Origin: Roseiarcus sp035308145
GTDB lineage: Bacteria; Pseudomonadota; Alphaproteobacteria; Rhizobiales; Beijerinckiaceae
Assembly (NCBI GenBank): GCA_035308145.1
Contig: DATGHD010000258.1
Span: forward strand, 1-10,550
Reading direction: 5' to 3'
DNA length: 10,550 nt
Shown here: positions 1 to 5,278 of the stretch, piece by piece
Layout of the letters: every line of letters begins with the position of its first letter
Position numbering within the stretch: the stretch's first letter is position 1
The notes under the pieces: generated by a model
Told to the model about the DNA's origin: nothing
Databases searched by the model: none
What the model saw: only the letters and a program-made list of their open reading frames with translations
Translations under genes and position numbers: made by a program

Positions 1-43
1 GTGGCCGCGAAGCGGCCGGATGAGGGTAAGCCGCGCCTTCACC
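1..43. repeat. Partial copy A of a REP-like composite hairpin repeat
   Basis: This is the cut-off inner end of the repeat seen whole at 440-596. It holds a perfect hairpin (GGCCGC, GAA loop, GCGGCC; 3-17), then GGATGAGGG (18-26), a 9-nt spacer and the imperfect partner arm CCTTCACC (36-43). It aligns base for base with 556-596 except in the small hairpin, where stem bases differ but pairing is kept, and in the outer arm. The TGA stop of the DUF559 gene (39-41, minus strand) lies in the outer arm. The rest of the copy would lie before position 1. Confidence 0.8.
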
Positions 44-392
44 ATGTTAGGCCGCATGTCGCGGCGATCGTGGCGAGCACATTCTCTTGCGCGGTCAGAA
101 TGTCTCTGTTCCAGAAGCGCAGAATTTTATAGCCGTTTCTCGCCAGCCATGCGTCACGCGCGGCGTCCCTCGCGCTCTCGGCATGTCGTTCGCCGTCAGC
201 TTCGACAATCAGTCGATGTTCGATGCAAAGGAAATCGACGACATAAGGACCGATCGGCGCTTGTCTGCGGAACTTTAGATGTTGCATACGGCGATCGCGC
301 AACGCGTACCAAAGCTTCCGTTCCGCATCGGTAGGCATTCGCCGCATCGTGCGAGCGCGCGCTTTTGTGGGAAGTGGAATGCCGTCACGCAT
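39..392 (-). CDS. DUF559 domain protein, Vsr-like endonuclease fold
   Basis: 117 residues, a usual length for a stand-alone DUF559 protein. This family has the PD-(D/E)XK nuclease fold and is related to very-short-patch repair (Vsr) endonucleases; its cellular role is not established. The family pattern is complete. A basic N-terminal helix (ARTMRRMPTDAERKLW, 13-28) is followed by FRRQAPIGPYVVDF (41-54), with D53 the likely first metal ligand. Next come IVEADGERH (62-70), with E64 and D66, and the C-terminal GYKILRFWN (87-95). The ATG at 392 is preceded by a perfect AGGAGG at about 6 nt. The gene lies about 200 nt downstream of imuB on the same strand and is bracketed by two co-oriented copies of the same repeat. 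Its stop codon lies in one of them. The domain is certain; nuclease activity and any role in repeat mobility are inference. Confidence 0.85.
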   Translation of the reverse strand: MRDGIPLPTKARARTMRRMPTDAERKLWYALRDRRMQHLKFRRQAPIGPYVVDFLCIEHRLIVEADGERHAESARDAARDAWLARNGYKILRFWNRDILTAQENVLATIAATCGLTW

Positions 393-439
393 GGACGCCT
401 CCTGCGTATTTTGCTTTCGCTATTTTCAGACGCCGCGGG

Positions 440-596
440 TTACCCTCACCCCAGCCCTCTCCCGCAAGCGGGAGAGGGGGCGCGCCGCGCGCTTCATCGC
501 TGTCGAGGATTATCGTGGGGCGGCGGCAATCCCTTCTCCCGCTTGCGGGAGAAGGTGGCCCGAAGGGCCGGATGAGGGTAAGCCGCGCCCTCATCC
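440..596. repeat. Composite REP-like palindromic repeat, full copy B
   Basis: Several nested inverted repeats make up this element. The outer ends are TTACCCTCA (440-448) and TGAGGGTAA (573-581). Hairpin 1 has an 11-bp arm CCCTCTCCCGC (455-465) with a 2-nt loop and its exact partner (468-478). Hairpin 2 has CCTTCTCCCGC (532-542), a TT loop and its partner (545-555). Hairpin 3 is GGCCC-GAA-GGGCC (557-569). A last pair, GGATGAGGG (570-578) and CCCTCATCC (588-596), is separated by 9 nt. It fills most of the gap between imuB and the DUF559 gene, and the imuB stop codon (591-593) lies in its last arm. Such elements are known as REP-like intergenic repeats; in RNA they could act in 3'-end protection or termination. 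There is no T-run after the stems, so a classical intrinsic terminator is not shown. Confidence 0.85.
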
Positions 597-2264
597 GAAC
601 AGCCCATGCATGTACCACCTCGCTTGGGCGACCTCGCGTCCGTAAATTCCCTCGCGAAAGAGCCAGAAGCGTCGGCCTTCAGAATCTTCTGCGCGGAAAT
701 AATCGCGCGTCGGCCCGTCGGATCGACGCCACCACTCGGCGGCGATGCGCTCCGGCCCTTCGATGGCGGCGACCTCATGCATCGCGCGCCGCCATTTGAA
801 ACGCAGCGGCGGCCCATCGGGGACTTCGGCGATCGCCTCGATCGGCTCAAGCCGTTCGAAGAGGCGCAAAGGCCGCGATGGCGGGACGACCTCTCCACCA
901 GACGCCGCGCCCCCTCCACTATGCTTCGCATGGTCCCCCTCCCCCGCCGCGCGGGGGAGGAAGGCGCCCCATCCTCCCTCGCGGAGCGAAGCGGAGCGGG
1001 GGAGGGGGACCGCCCGAAGGGCGGTGGAGGGGGCCTGCCGCGCCCCCAAAGTCGCGGGCGAGGCGACGACGGCGAATTCAGGAATATGCGTGTCGACAAG
1101 TTCGAACCGCGTCACGCGGCGGGGCCCGAGCCGCGCGCTCAATCGGTCGAGAAGATCGGCGAGGACGCGTGCGTCCTCTTCCTGCGGCGCGCGCGCGAAA
1201 TCGCCTTGCGCCGGGGCGAGCGGCTCGGCGAGAAGGCAGGAGAGGCGTACTACGTCGAAGCCATAGCCTGCCTCGAGCTCGTCTTCGTCCGGCGCCTCGA
1301 AGCGCTCGCGGAACAGGCGCGCCATGGCTCTGGCGTCATTGAGCGGCCGGCTGGTCCCGACGACGATCCGGCGCACGGCGCCATCGACGCGGAAGAGCGC
1401 GGCCTCGAGCCGGCGCGCGCCTTTTGCCTGGCGTTGCAGCAACACAGCCAAATTTTCAGCGAGATTGAAAATCGTCGCCTCGACGGCTTCGCGCTGGACG
1501 ATCGCGCTCGCGAAGCGCCGCTCGGCGGAAAATTCCAGGACCGCGAAGCGCGGATTGATCGCGGAGCGCTCCAAGCCGCAAAGCGCGTCGAGACGGGCGA
1601 TGACGTCCTCGCCGAAACGGGCGGCGATCGGCGCGCGCGGACGCAGAGCAACATCGCCGATGCGGCGGAGGCCGGCGCGCGCCATGTCGGCGATAAGCGT
1701 CTCATCGAGGCCGAGCGCGGTGAGCGGCAGGCCATGGTACAGCCTGGCGAAGATTTTTCCCGCCGCGCCTTCCGGCGCGATGCGCTCCTTGGAGAAACGC
1801 GCCAGAGCCCAGGCGGCGCGAGGGAAATCGGCGACGCCCGCCCGCGCGCCAAGGCCTTGAGCGGCAAGGCGCGTCTCGATCTCGTGCATCATCACCTCTT
1901 CGCCGCCGAAGAGATGAGCAACGCCCGCGATGTCGAGGATCAGCCCGTCTGCGCCATCGAGCGCGACCAGCGGCGTGAAGCGCGAGCACCAATCGGCGAT
2001 CCGCGCGAGCAGCTTTGCTTCCTCCGCCGGATCGGCTTCGACGGCGACGAGATTCGGCCGCCGCGCCTTGGCGTCGGCGAGCGGCAGGCCGCGTTCGAGG
2101 CCGAGGCTCGCCGCCAGCCGATCGACGCAGACGAGCGCTTGCGCGTTCTTGACCTTGGCGTAGGTCGCGAGCGGCGCCGCGGCGCTGCGCTTATCCGCCT
2201 GCAAAGCGCGCGCGCGATCCGTCGACAGGCGGGCGAACCACAGGGAGAGGAATCGTCGGATCAT
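591..2264 (-). CDS. imuB: ImuB, catalytically inactive Y-family polymerase homologue of the SOS mutasome
   Basis: 557 residues. ImuB is a Y-family DNA polymerase relative that does not polymerise. It links ImuA, the sliding clamp and DnaE2 during error-prone lesion bypass. The start at 2264 gives MIRRFLSLWFARLSTDRAR, the usual family opening; the open frame runs further upstream to 2456, but that part is arginine-rich and lies within imuA. The DMD-type first catalytic site of active Y-family enzymes is missing, and the SxDE site reads ALDGAD, in keeping with an inactive palm. The C-terminal part (RPLRLFERLEPI from 464, then VPDGPPLRFKWRR and GPERIAAEWWR) is typical; RPLRLF resembles a clamp-binding motif (inference). 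Residues 411-452 are encoded by an inserted palindromic element (910-1033), which lengthens the linker just before this motif without breaking the frame. The gene overlaps imuA by 74 bp and shares its LexA-controlled promoter. Its TGA stop lies in the adjoining repeat. Confidence 0.93.
   Translation of the reverse strand: MIRRFLSLWFARLSTDRARALQADKRSAAAPLATYAKVKNAQALVCVDRLAASLGLERGLPLADAKARRPNLVAVEADPAEEAKLLARIADWCSRFTPLVALDGADGLILDIAGVAHLFGGEEVMMHEIETRLAAQGLGARAGVADFPRAAWALARFSKERIAPEGAAGKIFARLYHGLPLTALGLDETLIADMARAGLRRIGDVALRPRAPIAARFGEDVIARLDALCGLERSAINPRFAVLEFSAERRFASAIVQREAVEATIFNLAENLAVLLQRQAKGARRLEAALFRVDGAVRRIVVGTSRPLNDARAMARLFRERFEAPDEDELEAGYGFDVVRLSCLLAEPLAPAQGDFARAPQEEDARVLADLLDRLSARLGPRRVTRFELVDTHIPEFAVVASPATLGARQAPSTALRAVPLPRSASLREGGWGAFLPRAAGEGDHAKHSGGGAASGGEVVPPSRPLRLFERLEPIEAIAEVPDGPPLRFKWRRAMHEVAAIEGPERIAAEWWRRSDGPTRDYFRAEDSEGRRFWLFREGIYGREVAQARWYMHGLFG
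910..1033. repeat. Palindromic repeat element inserted within the imuB reading frame
   Basis: 124 bp with nested terminal inverted repeats: CCCCCTCCAC (910-919) against GTGGAGGGGG (1024-1033), and GGTCCCCCTCCCCC (932-945) against its exact complement (998-1011). Between the outer and inner right arms is GCCC-GAA-GGGC (1012-1022), the same small GAA-loop hairpin found in the repeats at 1-43 and 440-596. This points to a related repeat family. The element is translated in the minus strand as a low-complexity segment rich in Pro, Ser, Gly, Ala and Arg with no stop codon. An 11-bp direct repeat GCCGCGCCCCC (904-914 and 1037-1047) flanks it, but its 133-bp period is not a multiple of three, so it cannot simply be read as a target duplication. 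Confidence 0.8.
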
Positions 2265-3042
2265 GGAAGCAAATCTCAGCGCCGCGCCATTCGAGACGCG
2301 TGATGCGCGTCTCGTCGAAAAGCCGCGCCGGCGGCCCCTGCGCCGAAGGAGAGAGCCGCGCCTTGACGAGCCGCGCGGCGAAGGCCGGCGCGCCCGGCAG
2401 ATCGAGACGCCCGCTCGCCGGGGCGAGCCGGCGACTCGCCGCCGCGGCGATTTCAAACCGCGTCTCCGCGGCGCTGGAGAGCGCGTTGGCCTGGCCGAAA
2501 ACGCCGCCGTGAACCAGCAACGCCGGCGTTGAGCCGGCTCGCGCCGCCAGCAGCAGCCGGCGCGAGGCGGCGAGGCCGTAACATTTGGCGATGCTCCACA
2601 TTTCGCCGACGACGACGGCGAGCGCGCCGCTTTTCAACGCCTCCTCCATCGCCCAGAGCAGGGCGCGGCCATCCGGCGCGTTCAGGAAAATGAGGCGCTC
2701 GCGCGTGAGGCCAAAAGCGGCGAGACCCGGCCCGTAAAGCGCGCCGGTCTCGCGCGCGCAAAAATCCTCACAAGCGATCAACGCCGAAGAGCGGCGGGGC
2801 GAAAGGGCCAAGAAACGCGCCGCCAGGCACAGTGCGAAGCCTAAGGCCGCCGCGCCGTCACCCGGCTTGGCTGGCGCGATCTCATGCAAGGCGTCGCCGG
2901 CGAGGCCGCCGCCGAGCGCCCCATCGAGAGCGCGGGCGACCGGCAGCTTAAACGCGCGGCGATGGGACCCCGCCCCGGCTTCGATTGCCGCGACGGCGCT
3001 GCGCAGATGCGCCACGGTCTCTTTTTTGCGGCCCGGCGGCAT
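2191..3042 (-). CDS. imuA: ImuA, RecA-like accessory protein of the SOS mutasome
   Basis: 283 residues. ImuA is a RecA-fold protein that works with ImuB and DnaE2 in damage-induced mutagenesis. The chosen ATG at 3042 gives MPPGRKKETVAHLRSAVAAI; an in-frame ATG at 3201 exists, but it lies upstream of the promoter and LexA box. Family landmarks are the ALDGALGGGLAGDALHEI segment (39-56), a degenerate P-loop region (PAKPGDGAAALGFALCLAAR), the helix around GLTRERLIFLNA, the VVVGEMW strand, and a C-terminal ITRLEWRGAEICFHDP. No intact Walker A GxxxxGK[ST] is visible, as is usual for ImuA. The 3' end overlaps imuB by 74 bp, which suggests translational coupling. The LexA box ends 21 nt upstream of the start, so SOS induction of the pair is well supported. 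Confidence 0.92.
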   Translation of the reverse strand: MPPGRKKETVAHLRSAVAAIEAGAGSHRRAFKLPVARALDGALGGGLAGDALHEIAPAKPGDGAAALGFALCLAARFLALSPRRSSALIACEDFCARETGALYGPGLAAFGLTRERLIFLNAPDGRALLWAMEEALKSGALAVVVGEMWSIAKCYGLAASRRLLLAARAGSTPALLVHGGVFGQANALSSAAETRFEIAAAASRRLAPASGRLDLPGAPAFAARLVKARLSPSAQGPPARLFDETRITRLEWRGAEICFHDPTIPLPVVRPPVDGSRARFAGG

Positions 3043-3062
3043 GGGGTTTGGGCGACCGACAT

Positions 3063-3077
3063 GTTCTCTCTTTGTTC
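3063..3077 (-). promoter_or_regulatory. LexA (SOS) box of imuAB
   Basis: GTTC (3063-3066), seven bases, GTTC (3074-3077), which is the alphaproteobacterial LexA box GTTC-N7-GTTC with no mismatch. It reads GAAC-N7-GAAC in the direction of imuA. It lies just downstream of the -10 element and 21 nt before the imuA ATG, so bound LexA would cover the transcription start. Repression by LexA is inferred from the known motif. Confidence 0.9.
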
Positions 3078-3107
3078 TATAAAAGAGCCGAAAGGCCTCA
3101 GAGTCAA
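3078..3107 (-). promoter_or_regulatory. Sigma-70-type promoter of imuAB
   Basis: On the minus strand, TTGACT (3107-3102) and TTTATA (3083-3078) are 18 bp apart. This fits a vegetative promoter whose start would fall near 3071, inside the LexA box, giving a leader of about 30 nt. The region between (3084-3101) contains no gene. Confidence 0.65.
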
Positions 3108-3142
3108 GGGCCGTCTTAGAGGGGTAGTGATTCAGTATGAAA

Positions 3143-3325
3143 TCAGGCGATCCGGCGGTATCCGTTAACCCAAGCCGAAATGTACGTCCCGAGCACCCCA
3201 AGGGCGAAGCCGGCAGAAAACACGTTTAGGCTGTGCAGCCGGGGCGTTCCTGCTTTCCATGCTATGCCGTTAAGCACGGCGAGAACGATAACGACGCCGA
3301 CCCCGTAAGCAGTAAGGGTGCGCAT
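3143..3325 (-). CDS. Small two-helix membrane protein, function unknown
   Basis: 60 residues, not recognised as a named family. Two hydrophobic stretches are clear: about residues 5-25 (AYGVGVVIVLAVLNGIAW within it) and about 34-54 (FSAGFALGVLGTYISAWV). A short loop, KAGTPRLHSLN, joins them, and the tail is basic (NGYRRIA). This is the pattern of a small inner-membrane hairpin protein. The ATG at 3325 has only a weak GGGA-type ribosome site. Codon choice is less GC-extreme than in the neighbours. It lies on the same strand upstream of imuA but ends about 36 nt before the imuA promoter -35, so it is not part of the SOS unit. It is divergent from the SDR gene across a 152-bp gap. I favour a real gene because the composition is coherent and hydrophobic, but homology was not checked. 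Confidence 0.6.
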   Translation of the reverse strand: MRTLTAYGVGVVIVLAVLNGIAWKAGTPRLHSLNVFSAGFALGVLGTYISAWVNGYRRIA

Positions 3326-3477
3326 TTGAGTCCCGTCTGTTTTCCTCCGCCCCGACGTTCGAATATAGCCGCATCCAAACTGAGGGCACTACCTCTTAGA
3401 GATCATTTTTAGACTGAACAAAGCAGCATATTCGATCTATCCGCGTTACAGTCGGGCTAGGCCACCGAGGAAGCGCC

Positions 3478-4176
3478 ATGAAAGACAAAGTCGTCGTCAT
3501 CACGGGCGGATTTGGCGCGCTCGGGCGGGCTGTCGCCGAGGTTGCTTCAAAACGCGGCGCCTCTGTCGCTGCGCTCGATGTCGGCCAGACGCCGCCCGCC
3601 GGCCTCGCCGAGCGGCTCGGGCCCAAGGCGCTGCTTCTCGGCGGCGCCGATCTCTCGACGCCTGACGGCGCGGGCAAGGCGATGGCCGAGGTCAAGGTCA
3701 AATACGGACGGCTCGACGCGCTGATCAATATCGCCGGCGGCTTCCGCTGGGCGAAAGTCGAGGATGGCGACGCCGCGACTTGGGATCTTCTCTTGGCCAT
3801 CAACCTCAAGACCGCGCTGAACGCCTCGCGAGCCGCGCTCCCCTATCTCCTCGAAAGCGGCGCCGGCCGCATCATCAATGTTGGCGCGATGAGCGCGCTG
3901 AAAGCGGCGGCCGGCATGGGCCCCTATGCGGCGAGCAAATCGGCCGTGCATCGCTTGACCGAGAGCCTCGCCGAAGAACTGAAAGCCAAGAATGTGACGG
4001 TGAACGCCGTCTTGCCTTCGATCATCGATACGCCGGCCAATCGCGCCGATATGCCGAAAGCCGATTTCAGCCGCTGGGTGGCGCCAGCCGATCTCGCGGC
4101 GGTCATTCTTTTCCTGGCCTCGGACGAAGCAAGAGCGGTCACCGGCGCGCTGATTCCGGTCGCCGGCGGCGTCTAA
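3478..4176 (+). CDS. SDR-family NAD(P)-dependent oxidoreductase
   Basis: 232 residues, a usual length for a classical short-chain dehydrogenase/reductase. The Rossmann motif is TGGFGALG (9-16), with Ala14 in place of the middle Gly of TGxxxGxG. NIAGG (84-88) is the NNAG-type motif, and the catalytic YAASK has Tyr150 and Lys154. The C-terminal VTGALIPVAGGV is the usual SDR ending. The catalytic Ser is not in its usual place 13 residues before Tyr; the nearest is Ser139 (GAMSALKAAAGMGPY), 11 before. The ATG has GAGGAAG about 6 nt upstream. It stands alone, with 203 bp to tam on the same strand. No clear promoter or terminator is seen in either gap. The substrate cannot be told from the sequence; a small carbonyl or acyl substrate is only a family guess. 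Confidence 0.88.
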   Translation: MKDKVVVITGGFGALGRAVAEVASKRGASVAALDVGQTPPAGLAERLGPKALLLGGADLSTPDGAGKAMAEVKVKYGRLDALINIAGGFRWAKVEDGDAATWDLLLAINLKTALNASRAALPYLLESGAGRIINVGAMSALKAAAGMGPYAASKSAVHRLTESLAEELKAKNVTVNAVLPSIIDTPANRADMPKADFSRWVAPADLAAVILFLASDEARAVTGALIPVAGGV

Positions 4177-4258
4177 GACGAGATCTTTTTCACGGGCGAT
4201 TTTGCGACGGTCAGCGCGTCGCGATCTTTAAGCTCTTGTCAAAATTCAAGTCGAATCC

Positions 4259-4298
4259 CACGTGACCTCGCGCGCTTTTAAGCGAATTCTGTCACATG
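4259..4298. promoter_or_regulatory. Weak inverted repeat upstream of tam
   Basis: CACGTGAC (4259-4266) and GTCACATG (4291-4298) are inverted with one mismatch, 24 bp apart and 81 bp before the tam start. The right half shares a 9-mer, read in reverse, with the centre of the TetR operator at 5254-5278. This may be a binding site or chance. Nothing else of note is seen in the 4177-4379 gap; no strong terminator follows the SDR gene. Confidence 0.2.
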
Positions 4299-4379
4299 AG
4301 AATCGCTCCAGATCGAGCCTGAAAATGGACATATTGCGCGCCAATCTCCCGTGCGCGATCCCCAAGGAATGAGGCCCCG

Positions 4380-5201
4380 ATGACCCCGCCGGTCGATACG
4401 CCCGAACTCGCCTCGCCGTTCATCGGCGCAAGCGAATGGGACGTCGCGCTTTATCTCAAATTCGAGAAAGAACGCGTGCGGGCGGCGACAGATATGCTGG
4501 CCCGCGTGCCGACGAAGTCGCCGCGCCGCGTCGTCGACCTTGGATGCGGGCCGGGCGCGAGCACGCATCTTCTCGCGACGCGCTTTCCCGACGCGGAGGT
4601 GGTCGGCGTCGACAGTTCTGAACGCATGCTGGCGACCGCAAAAGCGCGCCTGCCGGCGCTCAATTTCGAAATGTGCGACATCGGCGCGTGGCGGCCGATG
4701 GCGGCGCCGGACATCATCTTCGCCAATTCCTCGCTGCAATGGCTCAATGATCATCACGAGGTCGCGCCAAGGCTCTACTCGTTCCTTGCCGAGGGCGGCT
4801 CGCTCGCCGTCCAGATGCCGGATAACCGCCAGGAGCCGTCGCATGCGCTGATGCGGATGGTCGCCGCCGACGGGCCCTGGGTCGACCGGCTCTTGCCGAT
4901 CGCCAAGACGCGCGCCGTCATCGGCGCCTATTCGGACTACTATCGCTGGCTGAAGCCGTTGGGCGCCAAGCTCGAAATCTGGCAGACGACCTACGTCCAT
5001 GCGCTCAACGGCGTCGGCGAGCTCGTCGATTGGTTCCGAGGCAGCGGATTGCGACCCTTCCTCAATCCGCTCGACGACGACGAGCGCGAGCAATTCATCG
5101 CCCGTTATATGGAAGAGCTCGCCGCCGCCTATCCCAGCGAGCCGGACGGACGCGTGCTGTTTCTCTACCCGCGCCTGTTCATCGTCGCGACCAAGCCCTA
5201 G
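4380..5201 (+). CDS. tam: Trans-aconitate 2-methyltransferase
   Basis: 273 residues; the E. coli enzyme is about 250, and the difference is mostly an N-terminal extension of about 16 residues before EWDVALYLKF, which matches the family's W-x3-LY-x-F opening. Tam is a cytosolic SAM-dependent enzyme that makes the monomethyl ester of trans-aconitate, a by-product that inhibits aconitase in the citrate cycle. The class I SAM motif is VVDLGCGPGAS (51-61), with the acidic end of strand two at VVGVDSS (74-80). The family-typical IIFANSSLQWLNDH (112-125), LAVQMPDNRQEPSHALM (142-158) and GPW follow. The ATG has GGAATGAGG just upstream, and no alternative in-frame start lies before the conserved Trp20. 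It is followed by the TetR gene on the same strand after 72 bp that hold two operators, so it is probably a separate transcription unit. Confidence 0.9.
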   Translation: MTPPVDTPELASPFIGASEWDVALYLKFEKERVRAATDMLARVPTKSPRRVVDLGCGPGASTHLLATRFPDAEVVGVDSSERMLATAKARLPALNFEMCDIGAWRPMAAPDIIFANSSLQWLNDHHEVAPRLYSFLAEGGSLAVQMPDNRQEPSHALMRMVAADGPWVDRLLPIAKTRAVIGAYSDYYRWLKPLGAKLEIWQTTYVHALNGVGELVDWFRGSGLRPFLNPLDDDEREQFIARYMEELAAAYPSEPDGRVLFLYPRLFIVATKP

Positions 5202-5222
5202 CGGCGGGCGGGGGCCACAGAT

Positions 5223-5247
5223 TTCGTGTCGCCTATGTTGACACGAA
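5223..5247. promoter_or_regulatory. TetR operator 1
   Basis: TTCGTGTC (5223-5230), nine bases, GACACGAA (5240-5247): a perfect inverted repeat. Both half-sites and the N9 spacing match operator 2 (TTCRTGTC-N9-GACAYGAA), and the centres are 31 bp apart, about three helical turns. A consensus -35 TTGACA (5238-5243) is embedded in the right half. The likely ligand is the TetR-family protein encoded directly downstream (inference). Confidence 0.75.
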
Positions 5248-5253
5248 AATTAA

Positions 5254-5278
5254 TTCATGTCATGTGACGTGACATGAA
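5254..5278. promoter_or_regulatory. TetR operator 2, overlapping the tetR start codon
   Basis: TTCATGTC (5254-5261), nine bases, GACATGAA (5271-5278), a perfect inverted repeat that extends to 10-bp arms (5253-5279). It covers the start ATG of the repressor gene (5274-5276) and the place where a -10 for the TTGACA at 5238 would lie (about 5261-5266). Binding here would block transcription of the repressor and the downstream glycosyltransferase, the usual TetR autoregulation. No good ribosome site lies before the ATG, and a start from this promoter would fall at about the ATG, so the message may be leaderless. Confidence 0.8.

Noticed and set aside
455..555. Intrinsic terminators
   Set aside because: The hairpins are strong but no U-run follows either stem on either strand, so they are listed as repeat structure only.
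440..596. CRISPR-like repeat array
   Set aside because: There are two different hairpins separated by 66 nt, not several identical direct repeats with even spacers, and no cas gene is present.
606..2303. A 565-codon open frame on the plus strand across from imuB
   Set aside because: It is antisense to imuB, whose protein matches its family from end to end. The frame is open because of GC-rich codon use, and its product is an Arg/Glu/Ala-rich sequence with no domain.
2265..2456. Upstream 64-codon extension of imuB
   Set aside because: The extension is Arg/Ser-rich, lies within imuA, and precedes the family-typical MIRRFLSLWF start.
3043..3201. Upstream 53-codon extension of imuA
   Set aside because: It would start upstream of the promoter and LexA box, and its sequence does not resemble ImuA.
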